Positions 36,802 through 45,602 of a DNA stretch of 64,000 bases are shown here, one piece after another; the first letter of the stretch is position 1; every line of letters begins with the position of its first letter. The notes under the pieces were generated by a model. The model made no database searches. It had not been told where the DNA came from and was given only the letters and a program-made list of their open reading frames with translations. Position numbers and translations under genes: made by a program. Source of the DNA: Chryseobacterium aquaeductus (lineage in GTDB: Bacteria; Bacteroidota; Bacteroidia; Flavobacteriales; Weeksellaceae); assembly GCF_905175375.1 (NCBI RefSeq), contig NZ_CAJIMS010000001.1:1-64000 (forward strand), in the 5' to 3' direction.

Positions 36802-38226
36802 ATGTTTAGCAACAAAATTCATATAAAAACAACCTCCAGAAAATCTTTAGGAGATCTTCAAACCCCAATGAACATTTATCTGCAGATAAGAGATAAATTC
36901 CGTGATACTATTTTACTTGAAAGTTCAGATCTGAAAAGTGCTGATAATAACTTTTCTTTTATTGCCATCAACGCAATTGCCGGAATTGAAATTAAAAATC
37001 TACATGAATTTGAGATCAAACTCCCCAATCAAAATCCTGAAAAAAAATCTTTAGAAAACATAAACTGCACAGAACTTCTCAACCATTTTTCTAAAATTTT
37101 TGTTTGCGAAAAAACTCAGAACTCTATTGAAAATACTGCGCAGAGTCTATTTGGGTACACAAGTTTTGAAGCGGTACAGTTGTTTGAAAAAATCAGGTTT
37201 AAACCGCAAAGCAACGAAATCGAGATACCAATTCTCCGTTACAGATTGTATCAATATGTCATTGCAATCAACCATTTCAACGACGAAATGCATTTAATAG
37301 AAAATGAAATTGATGGGATAAAATCTGAAGTGTACACGTTGGAAAATTTAATTAAAAACAAACATTCAGTTGTTTTTCCTTTCAAAAAAAATGGGGAAGA
37401 AACTTCAAATCTAACCAATGAAGAATATCTTGAATTGGTGGCTAAAGCGCAGAAACATTGTATGCGTGGTGATGTTTTCCAACTCGTTTTGAGCAGAAGA
37501 TTTCAGCAGAAATTCAAAGGAGATGAGTTTAATGTTTATCGCGCATTGAGAAATATCAATCCTTCACCTTATCTATTCTTCTTCGATTACGGCAACTACA
37601 AATTATTTGGTTCTAGCCCTGAAAGTCAATTAATTATAAAAGACAGCAAAGCAATTATTCATCCTATTGCCGGCACTTTCAAAAGAACAGGAAATTTTGA
37701 AGAAGATCTGCAATCTGCCGAAGATTTGAAAAATGATGCTAAAGAAAATGCGGAGCACACGATGTTGGTGGATCTTGCAAGGAACGATCTGGGGAAAATG
37801 GGAAAAAATGTAACCGTCACCAAACTTAAGGAAATACAACTTTTCTCTCATGTAATTCACATGGTAAGCGAAGTTACCGCAGAATTACCAGACAACACAA
37901 ATCCTTTTCAAATAGTTGCCGATACTTTTCCACAAGGAACTTTAAGCGGCGCACCAAAGTACAAAGCCCTCGAATTGATTAATGAATACGAAAAAGATTC
38001 GCGTGGGTATTATGGTGGCTGCATCGGCATGATCGGTCTGAATGGCGAGTGCAATCAGGCAATCATGATCAGAACTTTTTTGAGTAAAAACAATACACTT
38101 TTTTATCAGGCAGGTGCAGGATTAGTAGCTAAATCTGTTCCTGAAAATGAACTTCAGGAAGTCAATAATAAGCTGAATGCATTGAAAAAAGCAGTGGAAA
38201 AGGCAGAGAAATTGGTTGTTGGTTGA
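36802..38226 (+). CDS. trpE: Anthranilate synthase component I
   Basis: 474 residues from the ATG at 36802; a TTG at 36751 lies inside the terminator stem and is rejected. Makes anthranilate from chorismate with the TrpG amidotransferase. The N-terminal domain has the LLESS motif (ILLESSDL) that binds feedback-inhibiting tryptophan. The chorismate-binding domain has RGDVFQLVLSRRF, NPSPYLFFFDYG, FGSSPESQL, PIAGTFKRT, DLARNDLGK and PQGTLSGAPKYKALELI. First structural gene of the trp operon, controlled by the attenuator. Confidence 0.97.
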   Translation: MFSNKIHIKTTSRKSLGDLQTPMNIYLQIRDKFRDTILLESSDLKSADNNFSFIAINAIAGIEIKNLHEFEIKLPNQNPEKKSLENINCTELLNHFSKIFVCEKTQNSIENTAQSLFGYTSFEAVQLFEKIRFKPQSNEIEIPILRYRLYQYVIAINHFNDEMHLIENEIDGIKSEVYTLENLIKNKHSVVFPFKKNGEETSNLTNEEYLELVAKAQKHCMRGDVFQLVLSRRFQQKFKGDEFNVYRALRNINPSPYLFFFDYGNYKLFGSSPESQLIIKDSKAIIHPIAGTFKRTGNFEEDLQSAEDLKNDAKENAEHTMLVDLARNDLGKMGKNVTVTKLKEIQLFSHVIHMVSEVTAELPDNTNPFQIVADTFPQGTLSGAPKYKALELINEYEKDSRGYYGGCIGMIGLNGECNQAIMIRTFLSKNNTLFYQAGAGLVAKSVPENELQEVNNKLNALKKAVEKAEKLVVG

Positions 38227-38263
38227 TAGTTTTTAGTTTTTTAGTTGATAGAAAGACACAATT

Positions 38264-38616
38264 ATGGAATACAAAAATTTAGATGTATGGATTGAAGCAA
38301 GAAAATTAACTAAACTTGTCTATGATTCAACAAAAAACTATCCAAAAGAAGAAATGTTTGGATTAACAAATCAAATCAGAAAATGTGCAGTTTCTGTTCC
38401 ATCAAATATTCCAGAAGGTTGCGGTAGAAATACTTCAAAGGAAACGATACACTTTTTATTTATTGCAAGAGGTTCTCTTTACGAAGCTGAAACTCAATTT
38501 ATTTATCAGCAGATTTAGAATATCTCAACGATGATGCAGTTATGAACATTATAAACCAAATAATACTTTGCAAAAAGTTATTGAATGGATTTATTAATTA
38601 TTACAGAAAAATATAA
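38264..38616 (+). pseudogene. Four-helix-bundle (S23/IVP-type) protein, frameshifted
   Basis: MEYKNLDVWIEARKLTKLVY, TNQIRKCAVSVPSNIPEGCG and the SLYEAETQ segment are signatures of the small four-helix-bundle family first seen as 23S rRNA intervening-sequence proteins. Translation stops at 38518 after ETQFIYQQI. In another phase the family C-terminus continues (LSADLEYLNDDAV and on, ending NGFINYYRKI) to a TAA at 38614-38616. One missing T in ATTTA near 38506 explains it and restores 117 residues, the normal size. It sits between trpE and trpG, away from any rRNA gene. Confidence 0.82.
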
Positions 38617-38617
38617 A

Positions 38618-39232
38618 ATGGCAAATATTTTAAAACCAAAAACCGACAACCAACAACCAGCAATTAAAATATTGGTTTTCGACAACTACGATAGTTTTAC
38701 TTATAATCTGGTTCAGATGATCGAAAAAATTACGAGTGAAAAGGTGGACGTTTATCGAAATGATGAGATTTCATTAGAAGAAATTGAGCAATACGATAAA
38801 ATCATACTTTCGCCGGGTCCGGGAATTCCTGAAGAAGCCGGAATTTTGTTGGACTTGATTAAAAAATACGCTTCCTCAAAAAGTATTTTGGGAGTTTGTC
38901 TTGGTCAGCAGGCGATTGCAGAAGCTTTTGGAGGAACTTTAATTAATCTTTCAGAAATTTTTCACGGTGTTGCCACTTCTTCAAAAACCACCAGAGATCA
39001 TGTGAAACTTTTTAAAAATTTACCTGAAGAAATTGAAGTTGGAAGATACCATAGTTGGGCGGTAAATCCGGAAAATTTCCCTGAGGAATTGGAAATTACA
39101 GCAATCGATAAAGACGGAATGATCATGGCTTTGCAACACAGAAAATACGATGTACACGGTGTTCAGTTTCATCCCGAAAGCATTTTAACGCCAGATGGCG
39201 AAACTATTATCAGAAATTTTCTCCATACTTAA
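38618..39232 (+). CDS. trpG: Anthranilate synthase component II (glutamine amidotransferase)
   Basis: 204 residues from the ATG at 38618, one base after the preceding stop. Supplies ammonia to TrpE. Motifs: KILVFDNYDSFTYNLVQ, LSPGPGIPEEAG, the nucleophile Cys in GVCLGQQAI, and VQFHPESILT with the His-Glu pair. An unusual ~15-residue N-terminal extension (MANILKPKTDNQQPA) precedes the normal start KILVFDNYD; initiation further in cannot be excluded but there is no suitable ATG. Confidence 0.95.
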   Translation: MANILKPKTDNQQPAIKILVFDNYDSFTYNLVQMIEKITSEKVDVYRNDEISLEEIEQYDKIILSPGPGIPEEAGILLDLIKKYASSKSILGVCLGQQAIAEAFGGTLINLSEIFHGVATSSKTTRDHVKLFKNLPEEIEVGRYHSWAVNPENFPEELEITAIDKDGMIMALQHRKYDVHGVQFHPESILTPDGETIIRNFLHT

Positions 39233-39243
39233 AATTGAGTATA

Positions 39244-40230
39244 ATGAAAGAAATATTAGAATATCTTTTTACGAATCACACTTTGTCAAAATCGGAAGCA
39301 AAAGCGATTATGATTGAGATTGCGCAAAATAAATTTAACACAGCGGAAGTTACCGCATTTATCAGTGTATTTTTGATGCGAAATATCACTTTAAATGAAT
39401 TGAAAGGATTCCGTGAGGCATTACTGAAAATGGCAGTTCAGGTAGAAATTAATGCTGCCGACACGTTGGATATCGTAGGAACAGGTGGGGACGGCAAAAA
39501 CACCATCAATATTTCTACTTTGGCAAGTTTCGTCATTGCTGGAGCCGGACAAAAAGTAACAAAACACGGAAATTACGGCGCATCGACTATCACTGGCTCG
39601 TCAAATGTTCTTGAAGAGATTGGGTATCAATTTAAAAATAGCTCGGCAGAACTCAACGATGACTTAGAAAAAGCAAATATCTGCTTTTTACACGCGCCCT
39701 ATTTTCATCCGGCATTACAGTCTGTGGGCGCATTGCGAAAATCTTTAGGTCTACGGACGTTTTTCAACCTTTTGGGTCCGCTGGTCAATCCTGCAAAGCC
39801 ACAGTTTTCTGTGATTGGAGTTTACAATTTAGAAATAGCTAGAATTTATCAATATCTCCTTCAAAAAGATGATCGGGAATTTACAATTGTACACGGCTTA
39901 GACGGCTATGATGAAATTAGCTTAACATCTGATACAAAGATCATTACAAAAAATAGTGAAGAGATTTATTCGACAAGTGATTTAGGTTTCAATGCCATAA
40001 TTCCTGAAAGTATCAAAGCAGGTGAAACACCCCGAGAATCTGCCAAAATTTTTATGAATATTTTAGAAGGAAACGGCACCATTGAACAAAACTCTGTTGT
40101 TTTGGCAAATGCAGCAATAGCGCTTCATCACACAAAAAAGTTTGGAAGTTATGAAGATTCTCTACTGCTCGCTCAAGAAAGCTTGGAAAGCGGAAAAGCA
40201 TTGCGAAGTCTTCATAACCTGATCCATTAA
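39244..40230 (+). CDS. trpD: Anthranilate phosphoribosyltransferase
   Basis: 328 residues from ATG 39244 (MKEILEYLFTNHTLS); a TTG three codons earlier also fits. Joins anthranilate and PRPP. Motifs: DIVGTGGDGKNTINIST (PRPP/Mg site), VTKHGNYGASTITGSSNVLE, HPALQSVGALRKSLGLRTFFN and LGPLVNPAKP. Note GNYG where most have GNR, a feature of this lineage or a substitution. Starts 11 nt after trpG. The next gene is 220 bp away because a structured repeat follows the stop. Confidence 0.95.
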   Translation: MKEILEYLFTNHTLSKSEAKAIMIEIAQNKFNTAEVTAFISVFLMRNITLNELKGFREALLKMAVQVEINAADTLDIVGTGGDGKNTINISTLASFVIAGAGQKVTKHGNYGASTITGSSNVLEEIGYQFKNSSAELNDDLEKANICFLHAPYFHPALQSVGALRKSLGLRTFFNLLGPLVNPAKPQFSVIGVYNLEIARIYQYLLQKDDREFTIVHGLDGYDEISLTSDTKIITKNSEEIYSTSDLGFNAIIPESIKAGETPRESAKIFMNILEGNGTIEQNSVVLANAAIALHHTKKFGSYEDSLLLAQESLESGKALRSLHNLIH

Positions 40231-40368
40231 AATTTTGATGGCGACAAATCTCCTTCTACAGTTTATCCTGAGCGAAGTCGAAGGTTTCTCGCTTTTTAAA
40301 ACGATAGCTTCGGCTCCGCTCAGCCAATGTTGTAGAATAGCTCCACTCAGGCCGGGTCGTAAAGTTGT
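40231..40368 (+). repeat. Structured intergenic repeat, copy B (between trpD and trpC)
   Basis: Directly after the trpD stop: AATTTTGATGGCGACAAATC opens the 5' arm, and GCTCCACTCAGGCCGGGTCG closes the 3' arm. Basal stem GCGAC (40241-40245) with GTCGT (40356-40360), one wobble. The insert is a long hairpin: TTCTACA / TGTAGAA outside, CCTGAGCGAAGTCGAAG / CTTCGGCTCCGCTCAG inside, far longer than in the other copies. It lies inside the trp operon, in the gene direction. Confidence 0.85.
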
Positions 40369-40450
40369 CATCAATTAAATTTTAGTCTTCAAAAATTTAT
40401 TTAGTCTTGAAAAAAATACACACTGAGATCCTATAAATTTCATCATCAAT

Positions 40451-41230
40451 ATGACCATTTTAGATACAATCATAGAAAGAAAAAAAGAAGAAATTAAAGA
40501 ATCAAAATCTAAAATTTCTGCACAGCAACTGAAAGATTCTGAGTTTTTTAGCAGAAAAACCTTGTCTCTGAAAGACACCCTCAAATCAAAATCGGGAATT
40601 ATAGCAGAATTTAAAAGAAAATCTCCTTCAAAAGGTATAATCAATGACAAGTTTTCTGCATTAGAAGTCGTCTCAGATTATGAAAAATTCGGGGCGAGTG
40701 CTATTTCTATTCTCACTGATAAAGATTTTTTTGGAGGAAGTAGCAATGATATTTTGAGCGTGCGAAACCATATCAAAATTCCGATTCTAAGAAAAGATTT
40801 CATGATTGATGAGTACCAGTTTTATGAAGCAAAATCTATGGGAGCAGATGTTATTTTGTTGATTGCTGCCTATCTTTCTCCTGATCAGGTTTCAGAATTT
40901 ACCCAACTTGCACACCAGCTAAATCTAGAAGTTTTATTGGAAATACATTCGGAAGATGAACTGAAGCATATTGACAAAAATGTAGAATTTGTAGGAATTA
41001 ACAATAGAAATTTAAAAGATTTCAAGGTTGATTTACAACATTCTGTACAATTAAAAAATCAGCTTCCAAAAGAAATTCTTACAATTGCAGAAAGCGGAAT
41101 TTACAGTTTTGAAGACTATAAATACTTAAAAGAAAAAGGTTTTGAAGGATTTTTGATGGGAGAATATTTTATGAAAGATGAAAATCCAGGCAACAAATTC
41201 TCTGAATTTATTTCTAATGTAACAATGTAA
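40451..41230 (+). CDS. trpC: Indole-3-glycerol-phosphate synthase
   Basis: 259-residue TIM barrel that closes the indole ring. Motifs: MTILDTIIERKKEEIKESKS at the start, GIIAEFKRKSPSKG with the catalytic Lys, SILTDKDFFGGS, PILRKDFMIDEYQFYEAKSMGAD, LLEIHSEDELKHI, FVGINNRNLKDF and TIAESGIYS. All expected residues appear present. Monofunctional (not fused with TrpF). Confidence 0.97.
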   Translation: MTILDTIIERKKEEIKESKSKISAQQLKDSEFFSRKTLSLKDTLKSKSGIIAEFKRKSPSKGIINDKFSALEVVSDYEKFGASAISILTDKDFFGGSSNDILSVRNHIKIPILRKDFMIDEYQFYEAKSMGADVILLIAAYLSPDQVSEFTQLAHQLNLEVLLEIHSEDELKHIDKNVEFVGINNRNLKDFKVDLQHSVQLKNQLPKEILTIAESGIYSFEDYKYLKEKGFEGFLMGEYFMKDENPGNKFSEFISNVTM

Positions 41231-41248
41231 CAGTTTATCAATTTACCA

Positions 41249-41926
41249 ATGTTTAATAGCAAAGTGCAAGAAGCCAAAACCCAACCACAACTCAAAGTTT
41301 GTGGGTTAACTCAGCTCAATCAGATTCGTGAATTTGTGACATTAGAAGTTGATTTTCTTGGCTTTATATTCTATGAAAATTCACCAAGATATGTTCTGAA
41401 TCACTTAAGTTTAGACGAAATCTCAAAAATAAATCACTCGGGAAAAGTAGGAGTTTTTGTAAATGAAAATTTAGATAAAATAATTGAGATGGCTGAGAAG
41501 GCAGATTTAAATTTTATACAACTTCATGGTGATGAAAATGAAGAATTTATTTCTGAATTAAAAAAATATTTAAAATCTGAAATTGATATTATTAAAGTTA
41601 TTAGAGTAGGAAATCAATCTTCCAACGAATTGCAAAAAAAAATCAACAGACAACTATCAACCGTTAACTACATCCTTTTCGACACAGATTCAAAAGCTTT
41701 TGGCGGAACAGGAGAAACATTTAACTGGAACCTTTTAAACGAAATTGAAATTCCATTTCCATACTTTTTAAGCGGCGGAATTTCTTTAGAAAATATCAAA
41801 AACATTGAATTCTTAAATCAAAAACCTTTCGCAATAGACATCAATTCAAAATTTGAAATCGAACCAGGAAATAAAGATGTTGAGAAAATAAAAAAATTAC
41901 AAATCAATGAAAAACCACCATTATAA
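41249..41926 (+). CDS. trpF: Phosphoribosylanthranilate isomerase
   Basis: 225 residues, TIM barrel. Active-site Cys18 in LKVCGLTQ and an acidic partner in YILFDTDSKAFGGTG, with FIQLHGDENEEF and PYFLSGGISLENI. Starts 18 nt after trpC and its final 20 nt overlap the OsmC-family gene. Slightly longer N-terminus than usual (about 14 residues before the first strand). Confidence 0.94.
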   Translation: MFNSKVQEAKTQPQLKVCGLTQLNQIREFVTLEVDFLGFIFYENSPRYVLNHLSLDEISKINHSGKVGVFVNENLDKIIEMAEKADLNFIQLHGDENEEFISELKKYLKSEIDIIKVIRVGNQSSNELQKKINRQLSTVNYILFDTDSKAFGGTGETFNWNLLNEIEIPFPYFLSGGISLENIKNIEFLNQKPFAIDINSKFEIEPGNKDVEKIKKLQINEKPPL

Positions 41927-42392
41927 ATCTAAAATTGATTGGACCGGAAACACTGGAGAATCAACAAAAAACTATCGCTCCTATGAAAGAAGTTATACTA
42001 TTTCCGTTGATGGTAAGGCAGAAATAAGCGGTTCTTCTGATCCTGCATTTTTAGGAAATCCAAAGTTTCATAATCCTGAAGATTTATTGTTGGCTTCAGT
42101 TTCATCTTGCCATCTCTTATGGTATCTGCATTTTTGTTCGGTTAATAAAATTTTGGTTTTGGAGTATGTAGATTTCGCAGAAGGAACAATGCTTGAGGAG
42201 GAAAACGGTAGCGGAAGATTTACAGAAATAGTTCTTAAACCTAAAATTATAGTCGCAGAAAAAAATATGATTGAAAAAGCAATCGAGCTACATCAAATAT
42301 CAAATGAATATTGTTTCATTGCCAACTCACTGAATTTTGAAGTGAAACATCAACCTGAAATTACTTTTAAAAATGATCAAATCAAACTATAA
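41907..42392 (+). CDS. OsmC-family protein embedded in the trp operon
   Basis: 161 residues of the OsmC/Ohr fold, with the two conserved cysteines at Cys68 ([14 protein letters not shown]) and Cys136 ([10 protein letters not shown]) that would form the peroxide-reducing pair. The N-terminal [20 protein letters not shown] matches the small OsmC-like branch. A third Cys (77) is unusual. It overlaps trpF and trpB by 20 nt each, so it is firmly part of the operon. A tryptophan role is not evident; a co-expressed thiol peroxidase is the simplest reading. Confidence 0.85.
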   Translation: MKNHHYKSKIDWTGNTGESTKNYRSYERSYTISVDGKAEISGSSDPAFLGNPKFHNPEDLLLASVSSCHLLWYLHFCSVNKILVLEYVDFAEGTMLEEENGSGRFTEIVLKPKIIVAEKNMIEKAIELHQISNEYCFIANSLNFEVKHQPEITFKNDQIKL

Positions 42393-43560
42393 AAACCCAG
42401 ACCAAAACGGTTATTACGGCGAATTCGGCGGTGCATTTATCCCCGAAATGTTGTATCCGAATGTGGAAGAATTACAAAACAATTATCTTAAAATCATAGA
42501 ATCTGAAGAATTTCAAAATGAGTATCAGGATTTGCTGAAAAATTATGTTGGTCGTGCTACTCCGCTCTATTTTGCAAAAAATTTAAGTAAAAAATATAAA
42601 ACAAAGATTTATCTGAAAAGAGAAGATCTCAATCACACCGGAGCTCATAAAATCAACAATGCTTTAGGACAGGTTTTATTGGCAAAACGTCTTGGAAAAC
42701 AAAGAATTATCGCTGAAACAGGAGCTGGACAACATGGAGTCGCAACCGCCACAGCTTGTGCGTTATTGGGTTTAGAATGCATCGTTTACATGGGAGAAGT
42801 TGATATTGCAAGACAAGCTCCAAATGTTGGAAGAATGAAAATGTTGGGAGCAAAAGTTATTCCGGCAACTTCAGGTTCAAAAACCTTAAAAGATGCAGTA
42901 AATGAAGCGTTACGAGATTGGATTAATAACTCAACCACAACACATTACGTCATTGGAAGCGTTGTTGGCCCACATCCTTTTCCTGATTTAGTGGCGAGAT
43001 TTCAGTCTGTGATTTCAAAAGAAATTAAAGAACAACTTCATGAACAAATTGGAAGGGAAAATCCTGACTATGTGATTGCCTGTGTTGGCGGTGGAAGCAA
43101 TGCAGCAGGAACTTTCTATCATTTTGTAGATGAAGAAAACGTAAAAATCATCGCCGCAGAAGCAGGAGGTTTTGGAGTAAAATCAGGAAAATCTGCTGCG
43201 ACTACTTTTCTGGGAACTTTGGGAGTTCTGCATGGCAGCAAAAGTTTGGTGATGCAGACAAAAGACGGACAGGTTATTGAACCCCACTCCATTTCCGCAG
43301 GTTTGGATTATCCGGGAATCGGACCTTTTCATGCAAACTTGTTTAATGAAAAAAGAGCGGAATTTTTCAGCATTAATGATGATGAAGCACTGCAATCTGC
43401 TTTTGAACTCACGAAACTGGAAGGAATTATTCCCGCCTTGGAAAGTGCTCACGCTTTGGCAGTTTTAGATAAAAAAAAATTTAACGAAAATGATGTTGTT
43501 GTCATTTGCTTAAGTGGTCGTGGCGATAAGGATATGGAAACGTATTTGAAAAATCTGTAA
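42373..43560 (+). CDS. trpB: Tryptophan synthase beta chain
   Basis: 395 residues, PLP enzyme joining indole and serine. [17 protein letters not shown] at the N-terminus, [20 protein letters not shown] with PLP Lys93, [30 protein letters not shown] for phosphate binding and [13 protein letters not shown] at the end. Full length, with no trpB2-type features. Its first 20 nt overlap the OsmC-family gene. Followed by structured repeat C. Confidence 0.98.
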   Translation: MIKSNYKNPDQNGYYGEFGGAFIPEMLYPNVEELQNNYLKIIESEEFQNEYQDLLKNYVGRATPLYFAKNLSKKYKTKIYLKREDLNHTGAHKINNALGQVLLAKRLGKQRIIAETGAGQHGVATATACALLGLECIVYMGEVDIARQAPNVGRMKMLGAKVIPATSGSKTLKDAVNEALRDWINNSTTTHYVIGSVVGPHPFPDLVARFQSVISKEIKEQLHEQIGRENPDYVIACVGGGSNAAGTFYHFVDEENVKIIAAEAGGFGVKSGKSAATTFLGTLGVLHGSKSLVMQTKDGQVIEPHSISAGLDYPGIGPFHANLFNEKRAEFFSINDDEALQSAFELTKLEGIIPALESAHALAVLDKKKFNENDVVVICLSGRGDKDMETYLKNL

Positions 43561-43668
43561 AATTATTTTGGCGATAAATTCCGTCTTCCACTCCCGCTTT
43601 TTTTTGTGGACTTCCGCTTCGCTCAGTCCACAAAAAAAGAGCTCCGTTCAAGCCGGATCGCAAATTAG
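43561..43668 (+). repeat. Structured intergenic repeat, copy C (between trpB and trpA)
   Basis: Begins right after the trpB stop: 5' arm TTTTGGCGATAAATTCCGTC and CTTCCACTCCCGC. Central hairpin TTTTTTTGTGGACT / AGTCCACAAAAAAA. 3' arm GCTCCGTTCAAGCCGGATCG. Basal stem GCGAT (43571-43575) with ATCGC (43657-43661), compensated relative to copies A and D. The T-run in the hairpin could give partial termination within the operon. Confidence 0.85.
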
Positions 43669-43724
43669 TTATACAAACAAATTTTCATCATTCATCAAAA
43701 TTTCTTAACTCATTAATTTCTAAA

Positions 43725-44459
43725 ATGAAGAAACTTAATATATACTTCACTGCAGGAATTCCGCAATTGGAAGATACTGCAGACATTATAAAACTCATTC
43801 AGAATGCCGGAGCCGATATGATGGAAATCGGAATGCCGTATTCTGATCCTGTTGCTGACGGACCCGTCATTCAAAAAGCGCATGAACTGGCTTTGGAAAA
43901 CGGAATGACCATTGAAAAACTTTTCTCTCAATTAAAATCCATTAAAAACGAAATAAAAATCCCCGTTATCTTGATGGGATACATCAATCCTGTCTTAAGT
44001 TTCGGGTTTGAAAAATTTTGTATAGAATGTTCTGAAAGTGTCGTTTCAGGATTGATTATTCCTGATCTTCCGGCAATTGAATTTGAAAAAAATTATCAAC
44101 AAATTTTAGAAAAGTACAATTTGAATTTCACTTTTCTGATTACCCCCGAAACGTCAGACGAAAGAATTTTGTATTTGGATTCTTTAAGTTCAGGATTTTT
44201 GTATGCGGTAAGTTCATCTTCCACAACAGGAAATGAAAATGCAGTTTTAAAAAACGAAGATTACCTTTCAAGAATTGCCTCTCTTCAACTTAAAAATCCT
44301 GTAATGATTGGTTTTGGAATTAAATCTAAAGAAGATTTTGAAAACGTCACCGAAAAAGCGGACGGCGGAATCATCGGAACTGCCTTCGTCAATATTTTGC
44401 TGAATGATAAAGATTGGAAGATAAATGCTATAGATTTTATTCAGTCTATAAAAGCTTAA
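43725..44459 (+). CDS. trpA: Tryptophan synthase alpha chain
   Basis: 244-residue TIM barrel that releases indole from indole-3-glycerol phosphate. Catalytic Glu34 and Asp45 in MEIGMPYSDPVADGPVIQ. LMGYINPVLSFGFEKF, SGLIIPDLPAIE, SSSSTTGNE and MIGFGIKSKEDFENV are family motifs. Normal length. Last gene of the trp operon; lipB follows 31 nt later with its own -7 element. Confidence 0.97.
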   Translation: MKKLNIYFTAGIPQLEDTADIIKLIQNAGADMMEIGMPYSDPVADGPVIQKAHELALENGMTIEKLFSQLKSIKNEIKIPVILMGYINPVLSFGFEKFCIECSESVVSGLIIPDLPAIEFEKNYQQILEKYNLNFTFLITPETSDERILYLDSLSSGFLYAVSSSSTTGNENAVLKNEDYLSRIASLQLKNPVMIGFGIKSKEDFENVTEKADGGIIGTAFVNILLNDKDWKINAIDFIQSIKA

Positions 44460-44466
44460 AATTCAC

Positions 44467-44474
44467 TAAATTTG
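44467..44474 (+). promoter_or_regulatory. -7 promoter element of lipB
   Basis: Exact TAAATTTG, 16 nt before the lipB ATG, within the trpA-lipB gap; lipB is probably transcribed separately from the attenuated trp operon. Confidence 0.5.
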
Positions 44475-44490
44475 TCTGTCAATAAAAGGT

Positions 44491-45225
44491 ATGAATACAC
44501 ATCAAAACAAAGTTGTAGAATTTGAAGATTTGGGCATTAAAGATTATCAGTCTTCCTGGGAATATCAGGAAAAACTGATGAAAGAAATCATCGACACAAA
44601 AATCAAAAATCGCAACTTATCTGAGGACGAACATCTTAAAACATCCAATCATTTTCTATTGGTAGAGCATCCTCATGTATATACTTTGGGTAAAAGCGGT
44701 CATGAAGAAAATATGTTGGCAGGAATTGATAAACTGAAGGAAATTGAAGCCACTTTTGTAAAAGTAAACCGTGGCGGAGACATTACTTATCATGGTTTTG
44801 GGCAAATTGTCGGCTACCCTATTTTAGATCTTGAAAATTTCTTCACCGATATTCATTTATACATGCGAAATCTTGAAGAAGTGATTATCAGAACAATGGC
44901 TGAATTTGGCTTAAAAGGTGAACGCTCACCAGGTGAAACCGGAGTTTGGCTGGATGTCGGAAAACCTTACGCCAGAAAAATCTGTGCAATGGGTGTGAAA
45001 GCTTCCCGTTGGGTGACTTTGCATGGTTTTGCGTTCAATGTCAACACAGATATGCGTTATTTTGAATACATTGTTCCTTGTGGAATTAAAGATAAACAGG
45101 TGACTTCTTTGAAAAGAGAATTGGAAAGAGAACTTACACCAGAAGAAATTGAAGATATTAAAGCGAAGATCAGAAAGCATTTTGCGGATGTTTTTGACGC
45201 GGAATTGGTTAATAATCTAAAATAA
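44491..45225 (+). CDS. lipB: Octanoyl-(acyl-carrier-protein):protein transferase
   Basis: 244 residues. Transfers octanoyl from ACP to lipoyl-dependent proteins, such as the H protein of glycine cleavage (GcvT is in this window). LVEHPHVYTLGKSGHEENML, RGGDITYHGFGQIVGYPILDL, the catalytic Lys in ARKICAMGVKASRWVTLHGFA and the thioester Cys in YIVPCGIKDK. Normal length with a slightly long N-terminus. Confidence 0.96.
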   Translation: MNTHQNKVVEFEDLGIKDYQSSWEYQEKLMKEIIDTKIKNRNLSEDEHLKTSNHFLLVEHPHVYTLGKSGHEENMLAGIDKLKEIEATFVKVNRGGDITYHGFGQIVGYPILDLENFFTDIHLYMRNLEEVIIRTMAEFGLKGERSPGETGVWLDVGKPYARKICAMGVKASRWVTLHGFAFNVNTDMRYFEYIVPCGIKDKQVTSLKRELERELTPEEIEDIKAKIRKHFADVFDAELVNNLK

Positions 45226-45415
45226 GCTTTACTGACATCTAATAGTTTACTATAAGATAAATATTCGCCACTCTTCATACGGTCTGATCTAACGCAAGGT
45301 CAAACAAAGAATTTTACTAGATTACCGTTTTTAAGGTATGCAAAGGCGTAAACTTAAAAAGGAAATACTAAGTTTTTCAATTGATCACTAATTGCGGTCA
45401 ATCACAAAGACTAAT
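45226..45415. other. Gap after lipB with decayed GCAAAG-type repeat
   Basis: No gene. Contains CTAACGCAAGGTCAAACAAAG and, 50 bases on, GGTATGCAAAGGCGTAAAC. These read like a decayed copy of the GCAAAGNCGCAAAG intergenic repeats common in Bacteroidetes. No further structure seen. Confidence 0.35.
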
Positions 45416-45447
45416 AATCCATTGTCTATTTGCAATGGATTTTCTTT
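45416..45447 (+). terminator. Terminator after lipB
   Basis: AATCCATTG / CAATGGATT with an 8-base loop, then TTCTTTT. It lies 190 nt after the lipB stop. Confidence 0.65.
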
Positions 45448-45510
45448 TACTTAAAACCAGAATTTCAGATATTATAGATTTCATCTAAAATTCATTTCTC
45501 AAAATTAAAT

Positions 45511-45540
45511 TGTACACAATACAATTGTGTTGTAAATTTG
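45511..45540 (+). promoter_or_regulatory. OhrR-like operator overlapping the promoter of the peroxide cluster
   Basis: TACAATTGTGTTGTA (45520-45534) is a palindromic box very close to the MarR/OhrR box TACAATTnAATTGTA. It overlaps the -7 element TAAATTTG (45533-45540). An adjacent palindrome TTGTACACAA (45510-45519) and the repeat ACACAAT-ACA-ATTGTGT extend the site. The reduced OhrR encoded downstream would block polymerase here. Confidence 0.65.
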
Positions 45541-45602
45541 CATTTTTATTTTGATTCAAAGAATTATACGAATCAAATTTTTTAATTTTAAAATTATAAA
45601 CA

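Noticed and set aside
38264..38616. 23S rRNA intervening sequence
   Set aside because: The four-helix protein is of the family found there, but no rRNA gene is present in the window; it stands in the trp operon.
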